This document shows positions 1 to 7,740 of a DNA stretch of 33,177 bases, one piece after another. Positions within the stretch are counted from its first letter, which is position 1. Each line of letters opens with the position of its first letter. The notes under the pieces are model-generated. The model saw nothing but the letters and a program-made list of their open reading frames with translations, did not search any database and was not told the DNA's origin. Source of the stretch: Nemertoderma westbladi (lineage: Eukaryota > Xenacoelomorpha > Nemertodermatida > Nemertodermatidae). Position numbers and translations under genes: made by a program. The DNA lies in assembly GCA_032718475.1 (NCBI GenBank), contig JAUCBJ010006296.1, positions 1 through 33,177 of the forward strand. Reading direction: 5' to 3'.

Positions 1-355
1 TAGCTAAACTAACCTAACTATGCACTGACTAAATGACTCACTGACTAAATGATTTGCTGTACTGATAATATATATTGCACGGTTGGCTGTTGTTACATTA
101 CTCAGCCGGTGCCTTCCCCCCATTGGCTAATAACCCTGTTGTCGCCATTTGCCTCCCCTGGAGTGTTTCCCTTCACTCCTGTTACTCTTTCTCTCTCTCA
201 GGGGTGTAACCCCTGACCCTTATTGTGTGTGTGTGTGTGCTTTCTCCTTCCCACTTTGTTGGGGTGACACGAGGTTGATTGCTCACCCTCGTGTTCCCCA
301 ATATTGCTTAACGGCTCACTTTATGGGGTGGTTAGTGGAATTGAATAAGCTAACA
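1..355 (-). mobile_element. LTR of X-family retrotransposon, copy A (partial)
   Basis: This is the same sequence family as 27589-28188 (opposite strand) and 29459-30023. Shared blocks include the Attggctaat region near 123-133, the 8-bp-stem hairpin at 198-216 and a weaker stem at 268-293. On the minus strand it starts with TG at 355, forming a short terminal hairpin (GTTAG 331-335 pairs with CTAAC 350-354). It continues past the left window edge, so its other end and full length are unseen. No polypurine tract precedes the TG at 355; instead BEL/Pao linker sequence abuts it. It is therefore most simply the outer end of an element, or a solo LTR, inserted into the older BEL/Pao pol. The target-site duplication cannot be checked because the other flank is outside. 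Confidence 0.7.
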
Positions 356-1238
356 GTAGGTTTGTCTGAGTCCCCAAGTATGTCAATCTCCACTGTCTTA
401 CCTCTACCGTCCGCACCTAATGAATTGACTGGCAGTAACGGTTTCAACTCTACAGTGCTAGTGTGTTCCTGTGAGCTTCTAAGCTTCCTAACCTTAGTTA
501 CACGTTTACCTGTAGGTGGTAAGTCAAGTATTTCCTTTGAGCGGAGTGTGATTGCTGTGGCCACACATTCGTCGTCCAAAGAAGTCAAATTCGGTAAGTT
601 GTTAATTCCTAATGAATGTGTACTAGTCCGTTCCAATGGGTCTTCTACTGGAGAGTCTAGTAGACAGTCTGGTGAAGCGTCCGGTGTACAGTCTGGTGAG
701 ACGTCCGGTGAGACATACCGCGGAAATTCCGGCGAAATGTCCTGTCGTCAGTCCCAAAGAAAGTCTGGCGTAGCTTCTGTCAGAAAGTCTGGTCTAAAGT
801 CTGGTCTAAAGTCTGGTCTAAAGTCTGGTGGACAGTCTGTCGAGATGTCTGGTGGAAAGTCTGGTGAGACGTCCGGTAGACAATCCATCGAGAGTTCCAT
901 AAAACATACTGGCGAATAATCCGGAGAACAATCTGTTGTCGCTTCTGGTGAATAATAGGCAAGTCATTTGGTGAACAATCCGGCGAAATGTCTGGTGAAA
1001 TCTCCCGCGGAACATCCGGTGAAAGATTCATACGAGCGTCTGGTCGAGAGTTTGGTGAGACGTCTGGCGTAATGTCAGGTCTAGCGTCCAGGTCATCAGA
1101 TTTCGTCCGTCCTTGTTTCCTCTTGACCTTGGCGTTGGCTTTCGCTTTAGATTTGACAACTGTGTTGATTTTTATCTCAGCACCCTCCGGTATGGTATTG
1201 GTTGTCGCGTCGAATAACAGTGGCCATTCGTCTGATGG
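356..1238 (-). pseudogene. BEL/Pao pol linker downstream of RNase H, decayed and truncated
   Basis: The RNase H reading frame continues past the stop codon at 1239-1241: the same frame reads on through an acidic and basic linker. It then enters a tetrapeptide-repeat region (about 640-1110) built on [S/R/T]-P-D-x. The repeat frame shifts once near 955 and meets another stop near 745. It resumes to about 356, where X-family LTR sequence begins. In BEL/Pao polyproteins an integrase follows this linker. None is visible, so the 3' part of pol was lost or displaced when the LTR arrived. At least two nonsense changes and one frameshift show the element is dead. Confidence 0.6.
640..1110 (-). repeat. 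12-bp coding minisatellite, (S/R/T)PDx tetrapeptides
   Basis: The plus strand shows runs of tctggt/tccggt-type units spaced 12 bp apart, including three consecutive aagtctggtcta units near 787-825. Read on the minus strand, the units encode tetrapeptides with Pro-Asp at the centre, such as SPDI, SPDC, RPDF and TPDV. By span there are about 35-40 units, most degenerate. The array sits between RNase H and the expected integrase, so it is an expanded inter-domain linker. The codon-sized 12-bp period allows expansion without shifting the frame, but the array now contains a frameshift and a stop. Confidence 0.65.
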
Positions 1239-4200
1239 TCACTGTAGGAAATCGGGTCCTCTAAACCAAAAGGATTTATTGTCCGGTTTACAAAAGTCGA
1301 TCGGTAGCATCCCCCGTGACGCGATGTCAGCTGGGTTCAGCTTCCCTGGACAGTGACGCCAATCTTGTTTGAGCGACCGGTCCAATATTTCAGCCCGTCT
1401 GTTGGCTACGAAAGTCTTGAACTTAAATGTTTCATTGTTTATGTACCAAAGTACCAACGTCGCATCCGTCCAATATGTGACCTTCAAGTTAGCCTCAAGC
1501 TGGCGTTGAACTAAACTGACAATATCGGTGGATATCGTCCCGGCTTGCAGATCTCCACGAGGTACAGTCATATACTTCAACGGCATTGTTCTAGCCCTTG
1601 AAGTAACGAGAGACACTTCGTAGCTGTAGGATGTCTCTTGTCGTCTAAGGTACAAATTTACTCCCAGTCCATCCTTACTAGCGTCACTAAAGCTGTGAAG
1701 CTCTAAATCGGCAGGAAAGGTGGTCTGCAAAGGAAAATATACCCTTCGTATGGTATAGTCTTGTAGGAACATCAGTTGGGCTTCCCAGTCCCTCCATTGC
1801 TCAGCTAACTTTTCTGGGATGGGATCGTCCCATTCCAGTCCAGCTTGCCAAATGCTGCGGAGTATGATCCTAGCATGTAGGATCACTGGACTAATGAAAC
1901 ACAATCGGTCATACAATCGACTCATGGTCGATAAGCAAGTCCTCTTAGTGAGAGGTCTAGTCTGGTCATTGGACCTTACACATACCCTAAAATTGTCGGT
2001 GTTCGGGTCCCAACTAAGTCCTAATACTTTGGTCGTAGGTAGAGGTTCTAGGTCTAAGTCTAAATCTCCTCCACTGCGATCAGTCGGGTCAAATGAGTTC
2101 ACTAGTTCGGGTTCGTTGGAAGCGAACTTCGTAAGGCGGATTCCGCCCTCAGCGAGACAATCCTGGAGTTGGTGTGCTACGGTCGTAGCGCGCTCCAGAG
2201 CGTCACAACTCTTGAGGCCGTCATCCACGTAGAAATCTCGTTCCACTGTCCGAACTACTTCTGGGTCAAATTGGTCTTGTCTGTCTAATGCGGTTTGCTT
2301 TAAGGCGTACATGGTGCAGTTGGGGCTGTCCCTGGCTCCGAAAACTCTGACCTGCATTTGGTAAGTTTCTGGCGGAAGTTCTAAATTTCCGTCCGGATAC
2401 CAAAGAAACCTCAAGCTGTCCCTGTCCCGCTCCAAAGCCTTAACCTGGTGAAACATGGCCTCTACGTCACAGGTGAAAGCCACTTTGCATTGTCTAAAAC
2501 GCATTAGGACTCCCATGAGGTAATTATTCATATTCGGCCCGTCCATCAGTTCGCTGTTCATAGACATTCCTTGGTAAAGCGCTGCGCTGTCGTTGACTAC
2601 ACGCACCTTGCCAGGTTTGTCCGGGTGTCGAACAAAATGGTGTGGCAGGTAACATGTTTGATCTGTGGTTACCTCGGGATTTAACATCCTAATGGCGTAT
2701 CCCTTTTGGAGATACGTCTGAAGTTGCACATTGTATTGCATATGGGCCGTCTCATCACGCAACAATCGCTGCCTTATTGATTTCAGTCGCCTCAAAGCAA
2801 GCAGATAGTTGTTAATGAGATTAGGTTGTCCATTGCGCCACAACATGCCAACCTCGTAGTGGCCATTCGCGGTCTGGCGAATGGTATCTCTCATAATATT
2901 TAATGACCGTTTTTCCTGTTCTGACATAGTGGTCTCGTGACTACTGGGTTCTGCTGAGTCCTGTTCCAACCATTGAATGGTCCGTTCAGTAAGCAGTCGG
3001 TCAAGCGCTGCTTGCACTGCGCCATGGTCCTCATCCACGTCTTCGTCCGCTGCGGTGGCTAGTGTCAATGTGTCTGGTAGGCTCGCAAGCCTTCCGGTGT
3101 CACTAGTCGGCGTCGAATCGTCGTGTGGCGGTTTGACAACTTCTTGATCTGTCGGTAGGCTCGCAAGCCTTCCAAGATCAATGACCGGTGTCGAAGCCTG
3201 GTGGGTGGGGTCAATGACCTTCGGATTTTTCGGTAGGCTCGCAAGCCTTCCAAAACCCTCGTTCATCGAGTCATCCACAGCAACAACCCTTTGGTCTTCA
3301 GTAGTCAATACAACCTGGTTTACTGCAAGTAGTTGTAAGTCAGAGGTCCGTGTGGTCGTGTCCAGATCAGTTATGTCAGTATCGGTGGCGTCTGCGTTTG
3401 CGACGCAAGTCTGTCGTAGTGCAGTCTGTACAATTGGACCACAGGAGTGTGAAGGAGAATTATCTATCGTGTTAGTCAATAAACTACACGTACTCAAAAC
3501 GTTGTCCTCCTGGTCACTTACCTCTAGTGAACGCACTGGTGCTCTAGTATACCAACCTATGGGAGTTCTACATGCGTAGGGGTTGCCCGCTGTAATGACA
3601 GATGGGCGTGTCTCCCATACCTGATGTAAGTTAAACTGGTCTGTCCCAATTAACATCGCAATTGAGCGATAGTTAACAGGACATTCCGGTATTCCAAGGT
3701 GTCGGAAATACTTACGATCTTCCGGTGATTGCTCTGGCACAGGGCCGAGCAAGTTACTAAAGTCCTTCGTAGCTGCAAAGGTCAAATTACTTACCGGAAG
3801 TAATGAGCGCTCCTCCTTGCTGTGTTCCGCTTTGGAAAGAAGAGTGTCTAAGGTTAGTTTTACTCTTGTCACAGGAATCGCTCTCTTACCATGCATGCTG
3901 CTTACAGTATACTGAGCAGTCTTACCTTGACTCTTGTCCGTAACTACGTCGGCTACTTGTTCGTCGACATAACTGTGTGATGACGCAGAGTCTAAGATAG
4001 TGTATATACGCTTGCTCCCTCGGGTTCTGGTAATCTTTATAGGAATCACGCTAAACCCTTTCAATTGGTTCTGTGTGAGGAGTGTTACTGATGGCTGTTC
4101 CTCACCCGCATGCACGTAGAAAGTGTCGTCTTCCTCCTCGTCCTCGTCCGATGATCCTGACTGATCCATACAGTCCGTATAAAACGTTCGGATCTCGCGC

Positions 4201-4742
4201 GGCGCACGCTCCTTGTATAGTGCGTCGCATCTAGCCGCTTTATCTGGATGCTCTCGTCGAAAGCGTCTGGTCGGAGTATGACTAGTTGTGTGAAGTAATG
4301 CGTCATGGTTACGTCCACACTGAGGACATGTATCATCGCTCGGGCAATCCTTCCGGACGTGTCCTGGCTTCGTACATCTCCAGCAAGAATCTAAAGATCG
4401 GATTTGGAGTCTTCTCTCCTCGATTCCTAACTCCTTAAAAGCGCGACATCCACGAAGTTTATGTCCGCTATGGTTTCTGCTGTTCCGCTCGCAGTATAAG
4501 CATCCCACAAAGTCCGCCGGCAACTGTTGTCGTGGCTGCGTGGTGCCGATAGGCGTCAGAACTTTAGAAGTCTCAGCAGGGGTGGCGTAGGTAACGGCTT
4601 TCGCGTTCGTCGGAAATGGTTTTGTCCGAGTCGGCGCAGAAATAGCTATCCCTTCTGCCGCGATATGATGATCGGTATAATTTGATCGAGTCTCGATAAC
4701 GGCCTCCCGTACTAGGATCGGCATGCTGCATTGCAACTGCAT
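1239..4742 (-). CDS. pol: BEL/Pao retrotransposon Pol: zinc knuckle, protease, RT, RNase H
   Basis: An open frame of 1,167 codons. Visible domains, in order: a Cys/His cluster (C81, C84, H91, H94, C99), then a CX2CX4HX4C knuckle (C120-H128-C133) and a third Cys/His pair (C139, C142, H146). A retroviral-type aspartic protease follows, with active-site-like Asp-Ser-Ala at 251-253. The Pao-type reverse transcriptase has a first catalytic Asp about 759 and the YVDD box at 838-841. RNase H has Asp1020, Asp1093 and a NPADIASRG signature near 1136-1144; the usual acidic residue after PR is Asp1064 rather than Glu. The first 11 codons are not native: they come from the LINE tail inserted at 4711-5089. 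True BEL coding begins in the second copy of the 12-bp duplication (4699-4710). The frame ends at a premature stop directly after RNase H. Three 26-residue tandem repeats lie at 498-556. Confidence 0.9.
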   Translation of the reverse strand: MQLQCSMPILVREAVIETRSNYTDHHIAAEGIAISAPTRTKPFPTNAKAVTYATPAETSKVLTPIGTTQPRQQLPADFVGCLYCERNSRNHSGHKLRGCRAFKELGIEERRLQIRSLDSCWRCTKPGHVRKDCPSDDTCPQCGRNHDALLHTTSHTPTRRFRREHPDKAARCDALYKERAPREIRTFYTDCMDQSGSSDEDEEEDDTFYVHAGEEQPSVTLLTQNQLKGFSVIPIKITRTRGSKRIYTILDSASSHSYVDEQVADVVTDKSQGKTAQYTVSSMHGKRAIPVTRVKLTLDTLLSKAEHSKEERSLLPVSNLTFAATKDFSNLLGPVPEQSPEDRKYFRHLGIPECPVNYRSIAMLIGTDQFNLHQVWETRPSVITAGNPYACRTPIGWYTRAPVRSLEVSDQEDNVLSTCSLLTNTIDNSPSHSCGPIVQTALRQTCVANADATDTDITDLDTTTRTSDLQLLAVNQVVLTTEDQRVVAVDDSMNEGFGRLASLPKNPKVIDPTHQASTPVIDLGRLASLPTDQEVVKPPHDDSTPTSDTGRLASLPDTLTLATAADEDVDEDHGAVQAALDRLLTERTIQWLEQDSAEPSSHETTMSEQEKRSLNIMRDTIRQTANGHYEVGMLWRNGQPNLINNYLLALRRLKSIRQRLLRDETAHMQYNVQLQTYLQKGYAIRMLNPEVTTDQTCYLPHHFVRHPDKPGKVRVVNDSAALYQGMSMNSELMDGPNMNNYLMGVLMRFRQCKVAFTCDVEAMFHQVKALERDRDSLRFLWYPDGNLELPPETYQMQVRVFGARDSPNCTMYALKQTALDRQDQFDPEVVRTVERDFYVDDGLKSCDALERATTVAHQLQDCLAEGGIRLTKFASNEPELVNSFDPTDRSGGDLDLDLEPLPTTKVLGLSWDPNTDNFRVCVRSNDQTRPLTKRTCLSTMSRLYDRLCFISPVILHARIILRSIWQAGLEWDDPIPEKLAEQWRDWEAQLMFLQDYTIRRVYFPLQTTFPADLELHSFSDASKDGLGVNLYLRRQETSYSYEVSLVTSRARTMPLKYMTVPRGDLQAGTISTDIVSLVQRQLEANLKVTYWTDATLVLWYINNETFKFKTFVANRRAEILDRSLKQDWRHCPGKLNPADIASRGMLPIDFCKPDNKSFWFRGPDFLQ
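3076..3251 (-). repeat. Three 78-bp tandem units each headed by the 20-bp near-palindrome
   Basis: The 20-mer GGTAGGCTCGCAAGCCTTCC occurs at 3076-3095, 3154-3173 and 3232-3251, exactly 78 bp (26 codons) apart. In pol it is read as GRLASLP. The 19 residues between are only loosely conserved, so the palindrome is the best-kept part of each unit. It lies in the variable spacer between protease and reverse transcriptase, where insertions should be tolerated. Confidence 0.85.
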
Positions 4743-5089
4743 TTTTAAGAATGCTGTGCCGGCTTGTCAACAAAATTGCACCGCCACAACTCCCTATCAC
4801 CCATGACATTTGCTAGATCATCCGCATCTTCAAGGCCAGTGTCCTTTAAGATGCGTCTCAAGAAAGTCATGGGCTGTCCACCATGCTTATTCACTCCATG
4901 AGGCTGCCAAAGTACAAGATTATGCACTGGCTGGTCCTCACGGCGAAAGCAATGTCCTGCAAAGCGGAGGCGATTTTGTTCTAGTGTCAAGCTTGGGGGA
5001 ACCAATGAGACACCTCCAATGTTATATAGTGTCTGGTTGGAGATGTGTGCATTGTACTTGACACAATGAACCGGCCTTCACACAATTTC
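4711..5089 (-). mobile_element. 5'-truncated LINE 3' end inserted in the BEL/Pao element
   Basis: Direct copies of the 12-mer ACGGCCTCCCGT at 4699-4710 and 5090-5101 flank this segment as a target-site duplication. On the minus strand it encodes the C-terminal tail of a non-LTR retrotransposon polyprotein: an RLRFAGHC-RR block, LVLWQPHG, a DTGL block and a DREL-W block, ending in a stop at 4745. The 3' terminus is GATCCTAGT with no poly(A). The same terminus is shared with the independent copy at 13315-13576, which defines the element's true 3' end. The insertion plus one duplication is 391 bp and separates gag from pol. The flanking BEL coding frames agree once those 391 bp are discounted. 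The LINE clade (CR1/L2-like or RTE-like) cannot be fixed from this tail. Confidence 0.88.
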
Positions 5090-5565
5090 ACGGCCTCCCG
5101 TGAAATCAGTTGATAGACGTCAGTGAGTTTTAATAGCCCACTGGCCTCTTCATGCTGGTACTCGATGCGTCGCCATTCTCGTCGTAGTCGATGATGAAGT
5201 CGACCGATTATCCTGATGAGAACCGTCGGTGTGTTAGCGTACTCGAGTTGTCCAATGGACCGTAAAGTCCCTATAGCGTTTTTTATTTCGTCCGCGAGTC
5301 GTAGAAGATCGATCGGTTTCGAAATGCTGCCTCCTCTATAGAGGTCTTCGATAATGGATTTAGCCATGGTGACGTTACCGCCGTAAATCGAATACAAACG
5401 GTCGTACGCCAACTCAAAGGCATCGGGAACACCAATAAAGGTTTCTGCTAATACGCTAGTACGGAATATTTCCCGTTCTGTCGACTCCGAGTCACTGGAT
5501 GAGTCGCTGTCATCCGGATAAGGTGGCTGGCGGGTTCGCGTCCGGCGTATTACCTTTTGTCTCAC
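5090..5565 (-). pseudogene. gag: BEL/Pao Gag, C-terminal (capsid-like) part
   Basis: The frame is open from 5565 to 4987, but only the part above 5090 is native; its last ~34 codons are read through the LINE insert in the wrong frame. It encodes a short Ser/Asp/Glu-rich start. This is followed by a helical segment with the BEL/Pao Gag pattern: an F-x-G-x-P-x-A motif, then R-L-Y-S-x-Y-G, then a leucine-spaced stretch ending RREW. It is in the same frame as the upstream Gag piece (5689-7512). The two are parted by in-frame TAA (5689-5691) and TGA (5611-5613), both in or beside copies of the palindromic 20-mer. Gag and Pol were therefore probably one long frame, as is common in BEL elements. Confidence 0.75.
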
Positions 5566-5601
5566 TCGTTGGGGTCCAGAATCTACGGTTCTCCGTCGTT
5601 C

Positions 5602-5714
5602 GGTAGGCTCTCAAGCCTTCCATGAAGTCATAGGTCTCGTTAAACGTTGTTCGATCCCGCGGGTACTATCCACATCCATTCTCCTCCGTTATTCGGTAGG
5701 CTCGCAAGCCTTCC
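5602..5714 (-). repeat. Two palindromic 20-mers in a ~93-bp duplicated block
   Basis: Copies lie at 5602-5621 (one change, TCTCAAG core) and 5695-5714 (identical to the pol copies). They sit in a degenerate tandem duplication of about 93 bp that shares about 20 bp upstream and 30 bp downstream. On the minus strand the frame used here is the third one: the 5695 copy is read WKACEPTE just before the Gag stop. The 5602 copy carries a TGA inside the same reading. Confidence 0.8.
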
Positions 5715-7512
5715 ACGAAGTCGTAGGTTGCGTCGAACATTGTGTCAAAGGTCGAGTAAAGTAGTCGGGTTTCGTAGTCGGTCTATAAATAACTGGGTTT
5801 GCACAGCACGTCACAGGTTTAACTACTAACGGCTTACTTACCTGTTTAATTGTCATAAACGCAGGTTCCTCTCTTTCTACAAGTAGACTACGACTTACTG
5901 TAGGTGGACTAGTTACGTTACCTGCTAAAATTGGTGATGAAGTCGCCCTAGGTTGCGGTATTTCCATCACAACAAACCTGCTACCTTGCGTCGAGCACAC
6001 AGGTGTTATTTCCTTAGGTTTCATAACAAAGACCAGTTTTATCGGAGTCGTGGGTTTGAGCATAGGAATAACTTGGGGAAAACGTTTGCAGTAATCCTCG
6101 ACGAACTCCTCTCCTCGATCTATCGCTCCCACACTTCCTTCCTCGATTCGCTTCGGAATTCCGCGATATCGAGCTTCCATGCGATCCAGGGTAGACAAGT
6201 CGTGTCCAGCTCGCGATCTTATAGATCTATCTCTCGCGTCGAGTTCAAGGTCCGCTTGCGCGTTCGCTGCCTCGCGCGATCTACGATTCAGTTCGAACTG
6301 TAGTTGCATCTCCCTTTCATGTCGATCCGCTACTTGTTGTTGTGCCGCTAACTCCGCTTCCTGTATAGCTAAACGTGATTTTATTTGTGGTGCCTCCAAC
6401 TGAGCACGAGCGTCGGATGCTGCTTTCTTCCGTGCTAACTCGGCTGCGTTTACCCCCGCAACTCGTGCTAACTCGTCAGCTGCTGCCGCCACGGCCGCTT
6501 CTCGCGCTAAGTCTTCCTCCAATCTTCGCATCTCCGAGGCTTCGAATTCGGCTTGCACCTTAGGTTGAGCAATTCTCGCCTCGTCCTCTCTATGTTGTTT
6601 CTCTCCCTCGATGGCGATCTGTGCCATCTGCTGTTGCGCTTCTTCCTCGACGACTTGTTGTCGGCGTGCAAACTCCTGTTGTTGTCGAGTAATTACAGAC
6701 GCTGTCCTACTGACGTCGCCAAAGTCGCTCCGCATGCTAACGAATGATCTATCCATTGGTGGATTTTGGTAGGCTCGCGAGCCTTCCGTAGTAAGAACTT
6801 CCATAGTCCCTCGCGGTTCGACTTCCGGTTCTTCGGTCGGTACGCCGCATCTACGAAGAAAATTGGTGAGCGTCTCTAACCTCCCGTCCAGGCAGAAGAG
6901 TTCTTCTTCCTCTTCGGGTTGTAACAACGCGTCCGAAACTGACTCACCTAGCAGTTGGTCGAACTGCTCCTGTTGAGCCAATCTTATTACTGACTTAAAC
7001 TGGATAAGGCTTTCTCTCGCACTTACCAACTTATCTATTATCTTTACCTGAGTAAAGTTGTTGCCACACAACTCTGCAAGTTCGTGTAAACCTTTAAGTT
7101 TATCTACGGAGGCATGTACCCTACTTTCGATCCTTACCTGTAAGGTGTAGAACTCGTATTTCGACATCGGGGCGGTTAATTCACGTAAAACGTGAAAACC
7201 TTCTCCGAGGTTCCGAGTAATCTGGGCCATGTGTCCTCCTATACTCATAATAACGTTCTCCTGGCTTCCAGTCGAACTTACCATGTCCGGTTCCTGCGAT
7301 CTGGTCTCCGGGATGGTAAGGAAATCTTCGATTCTGCCGTCGCCACGCGTTGCGGCTTTCGGTATTTCCGTTCGGGGTACCGGTGACGCACGCGGTGTGA
7401 CATCGGTAGAATCTAAGTTTCTCCTTATCGGTTCGTCTACTGTCGATCTGTCCGGGTCGCACGAGTCATAGTCGGTAGGGGGGTATCGAGTCGAATGTGG
7501 TGTGTCACTCAT
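5689..7512 (-). CDS. gag: BEL/Pao Gag, N-terminal part with coiled coil
   Basis: A 607-codon open frame. The first ~100 residues are Pro/Arg/Asp/Thr-rich and probably disordered. Residues ~100-210 form predicted helices with an acidic cluster (EEEEE). Residues ~280-450 are very rich in Ala, Glu, Gln and Arg with heptad-like spacing, consistent with a long coiled coil for particle assembly. There is no zinc knuckle here; it lies downstream in the pol frame. The start at 7512 is the first Met of the frame and follows an AT-rich leader, so it is plausible but unproven. The product would make the nucleocapsid-like particle. The frame stops at 5689-5691 but resumes in the same phase. Confidence 0.75.
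   Translation of the reverse strand: MSDTPHSTRYPPTDYDSCDPDRSTVDEPIRRNLDSTDVTPRASPVPRTEIPKAATRGDGRIEDFLTIPETRSQEPDMVSSTGSQENVIMSIGGHMAQITRNLGEGFHVLRELTAPMSKYEFYTLQVRIESRVHASVDKLKGLHELAELCGNNFTQVKIIDKLVSARESLIQFKSVIRLAQQEQFDQLLGESVSDALLQPEEEEELFCLDGRLETLTNFLRRCGVPTEEPEVEPRGTMEVLTTEGSRAYQNPPMDRSFVSMRSDFGDVSRTASVITRQQQEFARRQQVVEEEAQQQMAQIAIEGEKQHREDEARIAQPKVQAEFEASEMRRLEEDLAREAAVAAAADELARVAGVNAAELARKKAASDARAQLEAPQIKSRLAIQEAELAAQQQVADRHEREMQLQFELNRRSREAANAQADLELDARDRSIRSRAGHDLSTLDRMEARYRGIPKRIEEGSVGAIDRGEEFVEDYCKRFPQVIPMLKPTTPIKLVFVMKPKEITPVCSTQGSRFVVMEIPQPRATSSPILAGNVTSPPTVSRSLLVEREEPAFMTIKQVSKPLVVKPVTCCANPVIYRPTTKPDYFTRPLTQCSTQPTTSWKACEPTE
6768..6787 (-). repeat. Palindromic 20-mer in gag, most symmetric copy
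   Basis: GGTAGGCTCGCGAGCCTTCC pairs with itself at nine of ten positions; only the third position mismatches. In gag it is read EGSRAYQ, the second of the three frames used across the element. Confidence 0.85.
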
Positions 7513-7530
7513 GTCTTATTATATACGTCA

Positions 7531-7740
7531 AGTACGGGTAATAAAATGTCAAAGTATCGGAATGTTGAAATGTCAAACTTACCTCGGTATATATATAGCA
7601 TATATATACCCTAACCGGTACAAATAAATCAACAAAGTCAGAATGTTGAAATGTCTAAATGTCAAAATGTCCAAATGTCAAACTTACCGTGGTATATATA
7701 TATATCATATATATACCCTAACCGGTACAAATAAAATTAA
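7531..7740. repeat. Two ~105-bp tandem units in the BEL/Pao leader
   Basis: Each unit holds gtcaaacttacc, then a (TA)n palindrome around TATATATA, then ccctaaccggtacaaata. On the minus strand each unit contains GGTAAGT (after GAG and CGT/ACG contexts), which matches a splice-donor consensus just upstream of the Gag start. Whether it is used for splicing is unknown. The doubling probably reflects slippage in the element's 5' leader. Confidence 0.6.

Noticed and set aside
149-919. 256-codon plus-strand open frame
   Set aside because: It crosses from LTR A into the complement of the SPDx coding repeat. It is a chimera of unrelated sequences and low complexity.
3181-3579. Plus-strand open frames opposite pol and gag (1819-2232, 3181-3579, 5953-6747)
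   Set aside because: They are mirror frames of the minus-strand BEL/Pao coding region with no independent motif.
4745-5005. A separate small host gene of 86 codons
   Set aside because: It is the C-terminal tail of a LINE protein within an insert bounded by 12-bp duplications.
5205-5230. CTGATGAG as a hammerhead ribozyme core
   Set aside because: No matching GAAA core and closing stems were found at the needed spacing, and it lies in gag coding sequence.
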